From positions 1-6,568 of the forward strand of contig CAJXVF010000141.1 in the NCBI GenBank assembly GCA_913060845.1: DNA of 6,568 nt. The letters are read 5' to 3'. The notes under the pieces are model-generated. The model was given only the letters and a program-made list of their open reading frames with translations, had not been told where the DNA came from and did no database searches. Below are positions 1 through 4,857 of the stretch, one piece after another. Position 1 is the first letter of the stretch. Every line of letters starts with the position of its first letter. The DNA comes from an uncultured Alphaproteobacteria bacterium. GTDB taxonomy: Bacteria; Pseudomonadota; Alphaproteobacteria; Bin95. Position numbers and translations under genes: made by a program.

Positions 1-47
1 CTCCACCTCTCTATTCGTCGGCAGCGTCAGATGTGTATAAGAGACAG
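1..47 (+). other. Nextera/Tn5 sequencing adapter (artefact, not genome)
   Basis: Positions 29-47 are the 19-bp Tn5 mosaic end AGATGTGTATAAGAGACAG. Positions 15-28 are TCGTCGGCAGCGTC, the Nextera read-1 adapter. Positions 7-14 (CTCTCTAT) match a standard i5 index (S502 as I recall it), and positions 1-6 differ by one base from the end of the P5 tail. The genomic insert therefore begins at position 48, and any reading frame crossing this point is chimeric. Confidence 0.98.
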
Positions 48-869
48 GGCTACAGCCTCCGCCGTCAAATCCCAAATGACCGGCAAAGCCACAACGCTGA
101 AGTTTCGAACCCCGCCAAACGCAATTGCGTAGATGAGCTGGAAGGTAAATAGCATCAGCACTGGCCGGGACAGCAATAAGGCAATTCCGGCGTCAACTGT
201 GCCGCCTTTCGGTGCTGGGGGCTTAGTCGAAGGTTGGCTTGGGGGCACGGCTACAGTTGCTTTTGGCTCTATCCGGCCAGCGATCAGAAACAAATAGGCC
301 GCGAGCGCCATGCCGAAAGCGCCGACAGCCAGAAACGTTGTGGTCAGATCGGTCAAGGCCGTTAAGCCGAGCATCACAGCAGGTGCCGCCGCCCATCCCA
401 AATTGCCAGAGATCGCATGGAAGCTGAACGCCCGGCCAATCCGTTTATCGTGCACGCGAGCGGACAAAATTGCGTAGTCGGCGGGGTGAAAAACCGCGTT
501 CGCCGTTCCGCCAATTGCGGCCAATGGCAACAACATCCAGAAACTGGGTGCCAAGCCATAGAGCGCTACGGACAGCCCGAGCAGGCCAAGCCCCAGCGCC
601 AGAATGCGCGCGGGGCTCAGCCGATCTATCAAGAAGCCAACAGGCGTTTGCGCAATACTGGTCGCAATCGCGAACGTGCTGACGACAACGCCAAGTTCCG
701 TAAAACCTACACCATGCCGTGCCGCCATCATCCCAAACACCGGCGGCAGAACCAACTGGTAGAAATGGCTCATGAAATGGGCTGACGTCACAAGGGACAC
801 AGCCTGTATTTCAGCGAAAGATAGCTCTGCGCTTGGCTCTGTGGCGCTTGCGCCAGCGGCGGCGGTCAT
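48..869 (-). CDS. MFS transporter, C-terminus missing (truncated by insert end)
   Basis: This is a major facilitator superfamily permease of the inner membrane, a proton-coupled or uniport carrier of small molecules. Only residues 1-274 are genomic; MFS proteins are usually about 400 aa, so roughly the last third is missing. Hydrophobic segments are visible near residues 22-45, 57-80, 88-107, 110-128, 148-170, 176-198 and 234-254. These are the N-terminal six-helix bundle plus helix 7. The MFS motif A is clear at residues 78-88 (GFLIDRLSPAR, with D82, R83 and R88). A Pro-rich cytoplasmic linker (about 200-228) separates the two halves. The strings VFHPADYA and GNLGWAAAPA recall the fosmidomycin-resistance-like (Fsr) MFS branch, but substrate cannot be assigned. 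The start is an ATG at 867-869 with no strong Shine-Dalgarno. The gene lies about 100 bp downstream of the PLP-enzyme gene on the same strand and may be co-transcribed with it. Confidence 0.9.
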
Positions 870-971
870 GGGATCAGCGGCGCTCCGGTGGGCCGATACG
901 GTCGGGTTATCAAAGCATGGGCGGAAACGGAAGCGGCTGCAATATGGGGTATTTAGGGGCGCTTAGAAACA

Positions 972-2267
972 TCAGCTCGATGCTGCTTCGCTGATCTCCC
1001 TCGTGATTTCCAGGGTGATCTGCAGGAAGCGGTCGATGTCGGCTGCGGAATTGCAGTGCAGTGGCGAGATGCGGATCGCGCCATCTAGGTCGAAGGAATC
1101 GAGCATGCGTTTAGAGTAAAGGCTGCTGGCCACGCGTTCATAGACGATCACGCCGCGACGTTCGTATTCGCGCACCGCATCGGTGTGGCCCAGGTGGTCG
1201 AACCCGATAGCTAAGATCAAGTCGCGTTTGGTCAAATCTTCGTAGTCGAGGAATACTTTGACGCCGGGAAGCGAACGCAGGCCTGTAGCGCCCTCGCTGC
1301 CGTTGAGCATGCGCGCCAGTAAGGCCCGTTCATGCCGTTCAATGCGGTCCATGCCGCAGACGAATAGTTCGCGCCGGTCGCTGCTCTGGGTGAATTGACC
1401 ACCGATCCAGCAGATATAATTGACGATCTCTGTCACCACCGCGAACTGTGCGGGGGCCGAACTGCCTAGGTCCCAGTAATCCTTTTTGCTGCCGGCCAGC
1501 TTGTGGTGTGGCAATGCGGCGGCGCGATCGGAAAGCCATGCCAAGCCGGAGCCCCTGGACCCAAAGAATTTGTATGTTGCGATGTTAATGCCGTCGACCG
1601 GGGTTTTCTGTAGGTCAATCAGCCCATGCGGCGCGTGCTGAACCGCATCGACGAGGATATAGAGATCAGGCTTGATCGTACGGGCGCGCTGGACGATGGC
1701 TTCGATATCAATTTTGGCGCCTGAAATATTCGAGGCGTACATCACGCTGAGGACGCAGGTTTCCTGACCAACCAGCCCAACAATCTCGTCTACATCAATG
1801 CCGCCGGTCACTGGGTTGCTGTTGGCGACCCGCAGTTCTTTGCCTGTGCGCTCAGCGTACATGCTCATCGCATCAAATGAGGATGGGTGCTCCAGGATTG
1901 ATGTGACCATGTTCGTACCAGAAATATTCTCGGTCACGGCACGCACCATATCGAACATTGCGCCCGAGGCCGTCAGCGCTGCGTAAACGCTGCCCCCATT
2001 AGCATTGAGGATCGTGCGAATATCGTCAGTGCCCGTAGCCTGCACTTTCTGCAAGAATAGAGCGAGCGAGTGGATGCGCTCGGGGCAGTCGGGAAGGGCA
2101 TCAATGCGCGCGAAGGCTTCGGTCGCAGACTTGAGGCGGAAGGAACCACCAGCATTGTCGAAAAACAGCCGCTCGCGGCCTTCGATATCATGGTCAACGT
2201 AATGAAAGCGGCTTTTGATCTCGCGCATCAGCGCGTCTGGAAACATTAGGCCTTGGTCTTTGCTCAC
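972..2267 (-). CDS. Aminotransferase class V-fold PLP-dependent enzyme (cysteine-desulfurase-like, lacks the desulfurase Cys)
   Basis: This is a cytosolic fold-type I PLP enzyme of the class V aminotransferase/NifS-like family. Residues below count from the longest frame (TTG at 2285). The N-terminal FDNAGGS (42-48) is the family substrate-pocket loop. EHPSS (132-136) gives the His that stacks on PLP. SNISG (185-189) and VDAVQHAPHG (212-221, D213 binding the pyridine nitrogen) follow. TYKFFGSRG (237-245) carries the Schiff-base lysine K239, and IRISP (404-408) carries R405, expected to bind the substrate carboxylate. The loop where SufS/CsdA have their catalytic Cys reads YERVASSLY (382-390) and has no Cys. 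True desulfurase activity is therefore unlikely; a lyase, transaminase or epimerase role is possible. Start choice: a GTG at 2265-2267 is preceded six bases earlier by GAAGAGA, whereas the TTG at 2285 has no Shine-Dalgarno. An ATG at 2244-2246 with a weak AAGG is a serious alternative. Length is about 431 aa, normal for the family. Confidence 0.88.
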   Translation of the reverse strand: MSKDQGLMFPDALMREIKSRFHYVDHDIEGRERLFFDNAGGSFRLKSATEAFARIDALPDCPERIHSLALFLQKVQATGTDDIRTILNANGGSVYAALTASGAMFDMVRAVTENISGTNMVTSILEHPSSFDAMSMYAERTGKELRVANSNPVTGGIDVDEIVGLVGQETCVLSVMYASNISGAKIDIEAIVQRARTIKPDLYILVDAVQHAPHGLIDLQKTPVDGINIATYKFFGSRGSGLAWLSDRAAALPHHKLAGSKKDYWDLGSSAPAQFAVVTEIVNYICWIGGQFTQSSDRRELFVCGMDRIERHERALLARMLNGSEGATGLRSLPGVKVFLDYEDLTKRDLILAIGFDHLGHTDAVREYERRGVIVYERVASSLYSKRMLDSFDLDGAIRISPLHCNSAADIDRFLQITLEITREISEAASS

Positions 2268-2311
2268 AAAAAATCTCTTCGTCAATGGGATGGGGGCTAG
2301 TGAGCAGGCTC

Positions 2312-2340
2312 CTCTAAATCGGCCGAAGCCAAGTTTAGAG
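2312..2340 (-). promoter_or_regulatory. Hairpin with UUCG tetraloop upstream of the PLP-enzyme gene
   Basis: CTCTAAA (2312-2318) and TTTAGAG (2334-2340) are perfect 7-bp inverted arms. Between them GGC and GCC pair around a four-base loop. Read on the minus strand this is GGC-TTCG-GCC, a C(UUCG)G extra-stable tetraloop. It lies about 45-73 bases upstream of the GTG start of the PLP gene and about 100 bases past the stop of the secreted-protein gene. It has no T-run after it on either strand, so it is not a typical intrinsic terminator. A 5'-UTR structure, processing site or operator is possible. Confidence 0.4.
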
Positions 2341-2442
2341 TACGACGATTCCCATATCCTGTATTCCCTCTTTTTAGGTCACGCCCTGCGGACCCAAAAA
2401 GGCCATGCCGCCTATCTGTCGACCGCCAGGCTGGCTGGTGCG

Positions 2443-2859
2443 TTAGCCTTGGCCGCCCCAAGCCATGCTGCAAATCGCACTGATTTCCTGCTGATCTTTG
2501 ACGGCCAGCGGCTGGCCTGCATAATTTACGCCGCCATCGCTCCGAACGAACACGCGGCTTACAGGGATCTCGCCTTTGAATAATTTGGGGTTAGCAGGAA
2601 CGGCGTAACGCTCCTGTAAGAGAACGCTGATGTCGACGCTGGCCGGGCGAGGCGCGTTGCCCGGGCGGACGGAGGCACGTCGTACACGCTGGCCACGGGA
2701 GTTGACGCCTGGCTGGTAGGCATCGTTTCCAGCACGCTCCTGGGCTTGAAGCTTCCGGCAGACTTCCTCCGTCAGCATGGCGGCAGTCGCTGGCGGTGCC
2801 GCGATAGTGCCTGCGACAGCGAGAAGGCAAGCGGCGGGGAGGAGGCGGTTCAGGCGCAT
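2443..2859 (-). CDS. Small secreted/periplasmic protein of unknown function
   Basis: This is a 138-aa protein that I do not recognise as a named family. Residues 1-26 form a good Sec signal peptide: basic start (MRLNR), a hydrophobic core LLPAACLLAVAGTIAA, and an ATA cleavage motif at 24-26. Cys11 sits inside the signal without a proper lipobox, so lipoprotein processing is unlikely. The mature part is about 112 aa with exactly two cysteines, C34 and C130, near its ends. They could form one disulfide in the periplasm. The middle is basic (RGQRVRRASVRPG, 55-67). YQPGVNSRG (48-56) resembles a YxPGVDVxG pattern I associate with small exported alphaproteobacterial proteins (a recollection, not a search result). 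The start is ATG at 2857-2859 with GGGACA upstream. It is on the same strand as the PLP gene but about 175 bp before it, so co-transcription is uncertain. Confidence 0.75.
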   Translation of the reverse strand: MRLNRLLPAACLLAVAGTIAAPPATAAMLTEEVCRKLQAQERAGNDAYQPGVNSRGQRVRRASVRPGNAPRPASVDISVLLQERYAVPANPKLFKGEIPVSRVFVRSDGGVNYAGQPLAVKDQQEISAICSMAWGGQG

Positions 2860-2971
2860 AATGTCTGTCCCATGATCTTGGTTGCGTCGGGAGGATTGGA
2901 TGTTACGGGTCCAGAATAGGCGCCGATGGTTAAGGATGGCTTGCGTTAATGGTCAGTCGCCGAGAATTATG

Positions 2972-2993
2972 CGTGATCTTTCCAAAGATTACG
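2972..2993. repeat. 22-bp near-perfect inverted repeat
   Basis: The left arm is CGTGATCTTT, the centre CC, and the right arm AAAGATTACG. Nine of ten arm positions are complementary; the only exception is G2975 against T2990. No T-run follows on either strand, so it is not an intrinsic terminator. It sits in the gap between the divergent secreted-protein gene and the toxin-antitoxin operon, about 113 bp upstream of the former. A dimeric-regulator operator is the simplest reading, but no regulator gene is in the window. Confidence 0.45.
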
Positions 2994-3093
2994 GTTTCGT
3001 CACTGATGGCGGAATAACGTGCGCCTCACTCTGCAAAAGTCAGCAATTAAGTTACCTGGAACTAGGCGGTCGCGATTCTTTACTGCTAAAAAA

Positions 3094-3122
3094 TTGATGA
3101 CAGCCCCTTGCATAGCTGCTAT
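3094..3122 (+). promoter_or_regulatory. Possible sigma-70-type promoter of the candidate small RNA
   Basis: TTGATG (3094-3099) and TGCTAT (3117-3122) are separated by 17 bases. They match the -35 consensus at 4 of 6 and the -10 consensus at 3 of 6 positions. The predicted start (about 3129) falls at the beginning of the structured segment that ends in the terminator at 3240-3264. The match is only modest and is supported mainly by this position. Confidence 0.25.
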
Positions 3123-3124
3123 GA

Positions 3125-3264
3125 GCTATCAGCATGGCAAGCAATGAAGCCGCGCTTTAGACGCAGCCATCGCTTAGGCCCAGGTTCAGGGAGAGCGTCA
3201 GCCGACGTTACGAATTCGGTAGACGGAACCAAAATATAGCAGGACCATCGGGTCCTGTTTTTTT
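3125..3264 (+). ncRNA. Candidate structured small RNA with intrinsic terminator
   Basis: About 140 nt lie between a possible promoter and a strong terminator, with no convincing reading frame. Visible pairings: GCTAT (3125-3129) with ATAGC (3236-3240) would close the domain. GGC/AAGC (3136-3142) pairs with GCTT/GCC (3172-3180, two-base bulge), with GCG/CGC inside. GGTTC (3183-3187) pairs with GAACC (3226-3230) and encloses AGCGTC-AGCC-GACGTT (3194-3209). I do not recognise it as SRP, 6S, RNase P or tmRNA; the conserved SRP and tmRNA strings are absent. Alternatively it could be a leader or the tail of a lost gene. The pairings were found by eye, so chance matches are possible. Confidence 0.35.
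3240..3264 (+). terminator. Rho-independent terminator
   Basis: CAGGACC (3240-3246) and GGTCCTG (3251-3257) form a perfect 7-bp stem with an ATCG loop, followed immediately by seven Ts (3258-3264). It reads on the plus strand and insulates the toxin-antitoxin promoter from upstream transcription. Since no plus-strand protein gene precedes it, it implies a non-coding transcript or a decayed gene to its left. The opposite strand has only a broken T-run (TATATTTT). Confidence 0.85.
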
Positions 3265-3306
3265 GTGTGCTGCAGAATGCTTCGCGCGTTTAGCCTGCCT
3301 CAGACA

Positions 3307-3335
3307 TTGAAATTGTGTGCCATATGGCATACATT
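3307..3335 (+). promoter_or_regulatory. Promoter and palindromic operator of the toxin-antitoxin operon
   Basis: TTGAAA (3307-3312) and TACATT (3330-3335) have an ideal 17-base spacer and match the -35 and -10 consensus at 4 of 6 positions each. The spacer contains the perfect 12-bp palindrome TGCCATATGGCA (3318-3329), with further imperfect symmetry outside it (TTG/CAA at 3313-3315 and 3332-3334 in part). RelB/DinJ antitoxins bind such palindromes to repress their own operon. The placement between the two promoter hexamers fits autoregulation by antitoxin and the toxin-antitoxin complex. Confidence 0.6.
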
Positions 3336-3357
3336 TGTGTGTGAGGAGAATTGCAAC

Positions 3358-3624
3358 ATGCCAAAAACTGAGGTCGTTAAGGCGCGGATGGAACCCGATT
3401 TAAAGTCTGAAGGTGAAGCCATCTTGTCTGCTATTGGTTTGTCCACGACGGATGCGATTACAATGTTTTTCAAGCAATTGGTAATGCAACGGGGCTTGCC
3501 ATTTGAGGCAAAGATCCCGAATGCCGAAACGATTGCAGCAATGAATGAAGATCTATCCGCAGCAAAGCGTTATGGCAACGCAGATGCGATGCTGGCAGAT
3601 GTTCTGGCTGAAGAATCTGATTGA
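3358..3624 (+). CDS. dinJ: Type II antitoxin, RelB/DinJ family
   Basis: This 88-aa antitoxin neutralises the downstream mRNA-cleaving toxin and, by family precedent, represses its own operon. Residues 5-50 fit the RelB/DinJ ribbon-helix-helix domain: the strand EVVKARMEPDLK (5-16), then EAILSAIGLSTTDAITMFFKQLVMQRGLPFE (20-50). The family hallmark LPF (47-49) is followed by PNAETIAAM (54-62). The acidic C-terminal part (63-88, ending LAEESD) should wrap the toxin and be protease-sensitive. The start is ATG at 3358-3360, preceded by GAGGAGA (3343-3349) with an eight-base spacer. A longer in-frame extension to 3265 would start beside the terminator and cover the promoter, so it was rejected. The gene is more AT-rich than its neighbours, consistent with horizontal acquisition. 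The stop overlaps the toxin start (TGATG). The symbol is by family, not by proven orthology. Confidence 0.93.
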   Translation: MPKTEVVKARMEPDLKSEGEAILSAIGLSTTDAITMFFKQLVMQRGLPFEAKIPNAETIAAMNEDLSAAKRYGNADAMLADVLAEESD

Positions 3625-3890
3625 TGCGGACTCTGGTTGCGGCTTCCGCATTTAGGCGGGACCTCAAGCGATGCAATAAGCGGCGTCTTGATCTGACCGC
3701 TCTATCCGTTGTCATCAATGCCTTGCTGCGCGACGACACTTTGCCACCTCGATGCCGTCGGCATCGTCTGTCCGGCAACTTTGAAGGATGGTGGGAATGT
3801 CATGTCGGCCCAGATTGGCTACTCATCTATGATATTAACGACGACACACTCCAGCTGCGGCGGACCGGCTCCCACTCGGACTTGTTCTAG
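3624..3890 (+). CDS. yafQ: Type II toxin, YafQ-like mRNA interferase (RelE/ParE superfamily)
   Basis: This 88-aa ribosome-dependent endoribonuclease is a YafQ/RelE-fold toxin. The C-terminal catalytic half is clear: RRHRLSG (45-51), ECHVGPDWLLIY (58-69) and RTGSHSDLF (80-88). H47, H60, D64, W65, H84 and F88 line up, at a constant offset of three, with E. coli YafQ H50, H63, D67, W68, H87 and F91 (numbers from memory). The toxin therefore looks catalytically intact. E58 replaces the YafQ D61 conservatively. The N-terminal FRRDLKRCNKRRLDL (10-24) is the usual basic helix. The start is the ATG at 3624-3626, which shares one base with the antitoxin stop, giving translational coupling; a TTG one codon upstream is less likely. 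The stop is only three bases from the convergent stop of the MBL-fold gene, with no terminator between them. Confidence 0.93.
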   Translation: MRTLVAASAFRRDLKRCNKRRLDLTALSVVINALLRDDTLPPRCRRHRLSGNFEGWWECHVGPDWLLIYDINDDTLQLRRTGSHSDLF

Positions 3891-3893
3891 CCG

Positions 3894-4769
3894 TCAAACC
3901 TGATTGACCGGCAGCTTTATGTAGGAGACGCCGTTGTCCTCTGGTTCCGGCATGTCTCCGGCGCGGATGTTCACCTGGATGGAAGTTAGGATCAGGCGGG
4001 GTAGGGAGAGCTCGCCGTCCCGTTCCCGGCGCATGGTGACGAAGGCGTCTTCGTCTATGCCGTCCTTTACATGCTTGTTGGCGGCGCGTTGTTCGGCAAC
4101 CGTGGTTTCCCAAGCGTAATCCCGCTCACCCGGCGCATAATCATGGCCGACGAAGATGCGGGTTTCCGTCGGCAGCGACAGAATGCGTTGGACGGAGCGA
4201 TAGAGTTCACGGGCATCACCGCCAGGGAAATCGCAGCGGGCAGTGCCAAAGTCAGGCATGAAGATCGTGTCGTCAACAAATACAGCGTCCCCAATGATGT
4301 AGGAGACACAGGCAGGCGTATGGCCCGGCGTATGCAGCACGCGGGCCTGCAGGCCGCCGATCTCAAATGTCTCGCCATCAGCCCATAGGTGATCGAATTG
4401 CGCGCCGTCTGTGGTGAATTCAGGGCCGAGGTTCAGCAATTTGCCAAAGGAAATCTGTACTTGATCGATCGCGCTGCCGATAACAATTTTACCGCCTAGC
4501 CGCGCTTTGACATGCTTGGCTGCTGACAAATGATCTGCATGCACATGGCTTTCCAGCACCCAATCGACCGTAAGGCCCAGCGCTTCGGCTCGGTCGCAAA
4601 CAGTGTCAACAAAATCGGTTGAGGTGCGGACGGCGACGATGTCGAAGTCCAGCACAGCATCAACGATTATCGCCCGCAAGCTATCGGGATCATAGACGAT
4701 GTAGCAGATCGTCCTGGTTTCCTGGTGCAGAAAGCCCTCAACGACGGGATTCTGATTGCTGTCTGCCAT
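3894..4769 (-). CDS. MBL-fold metallo-hydrolase, ETHE1/Blh persulfide-dioxygenase-like
   Basis: This 291-aa cytosolic protein belongs to the metallo-beta-lactamase fold. The nearest known functions are ETHE1/Blh persulfide dioxygenases, which oxidise glutathione persulfide to sulfite and glutathione with mononuclear iron. Metal ligands are visible: H75, H77, D79 and H80 in SHVHADH; H150 in TPGHTPA; D166/D167 in FVDDTIF; H209 in VGHDY. ETHE1-type metal sites use two His and one Asp of this set. ARCDFPGGDARELYRSV (177-193) is typical of the group. The C-terminal segment (about 220-291), with ANKHVKDG, MRRERD and SIQVNIRAG, fits the longer bacterial subgroup of about 290 aa. No rhodanese domain is fused. 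The start is ATG at 4767-4769, preceded by AGGGGGA. A 36-residue extension to 4877 would overlap the divergent gene and was rejected. Glyoxalase II-like activity is the main alternative. No sulfide-responsive regulator is in the window. Confidence 0.88.
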   Translation of the reverse strand: MADSNQNPVVEGFLHQETRTICYIVYDPDSLRAIIVDAVLDFDIVAVRTSTDFVDTVCDRAEALGLTVDWVLESHVHADHLSAAKHVKARLGGKIVIGSAIDQVQISFGKLLNLGPEFTTDGAQFDHLWADGETFEIGGLQARVLHTPGHTPACVSYIIGDAVFVDDTIFMPDFGTARCDFPGGDARELYRSVQRILSLPTETRIFVGHDYAPGERDYAWETTVAEQRAANKHVKDGIDEDAFVTMRRERDGELSLPRLILTSIQVNIRAGDMPEPEDNGVSYIKLPVNQV

Positions 4770-4857
4770 ACTGGCGTCCCCCTGCTTGCACTTGTCGCTT
4801 GGGCGCGGTTTGATATGCACTGCATCCGATAAATACCCGCATACAGGAGCTTGCGCC
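4770..4857. promoter_or_regulatory. Divergent intergenic promoter region with short palindrome
   Basis: These 88 bp separate the start codons of the minus-strand MBL gene and the plus-strand crotonase gene, so both must be transcribed from here or from inside the opposite gene. It contains the two ribosome-binding sites (AGGAG at 4845-4849 for the crotonase; AGGGGGA on the minus strand for the MBL gene). It also contains ATGCA-C-TGCAT (4815-4825), a short inverted repeat that could be an operator. TTGATA (4810-4815) and GATAAA (4828-4833) look like promoter hexamers but their spacing is too short, so I do not assign a promoter. Confidence 0.45.

Noticed and set aside
417..785. Plus-strand frames opposite the MFS gene
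   Set aside because: They are antisense shadows, rich in Arg/Gln, without start signals. The minus-strand frame has clear transmembrane helices and MFS motif A.
870..971. Terminator or promoter between the PLP gene and the MFS gene
   Set aside because: No stem with a T-run and no convincing promoter hexamers were seen in these 102 bp.
2396..2413. Weak terminator for the secreted-protein gene on the minus strand
   Set aside because: AGGC/GCCT gives only a 4-bp stem before a short T-run; too weak to call, though some termination here cannot be excluded.
2215..2583. 122-codon plus-strand frame
   Set aside because: It is antisense to the start of the PLP gene and the end of the secreted-protein gene, and shows no protein-like features.
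2882..3097. 71-codon plus-strand frame in the intergenic region
   Set aside because: It has a TTG start, no ribosome-binding site, no recognisable domain and atypical composition, and it spans the 22-bp inverted repeat.
3265..3357. N-terminal extension of the antitoxin (31 extra residues)
   Set aside because: It would begin one base after the terminator T-run and cover the promoter and operator. The ATG at 3358 has a strong ribosome-binding site and gives the normal family N-terminus.
2860..3357. CRISPR array or tandem repeats in the gene-poor stretch
   Set aside because: No regularly spaced direct repeats are present; only the single inverted repeat, the candidate RNA, the terminator and the toxin-antitoxin promoter were found.
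4756..4857. 34-residue extension of the crotonase
   Set aside because: It overlaps the MBL start, has no similarity to crotonase N-termini, and the ATG at 4858 has a good ribosome-binding site.
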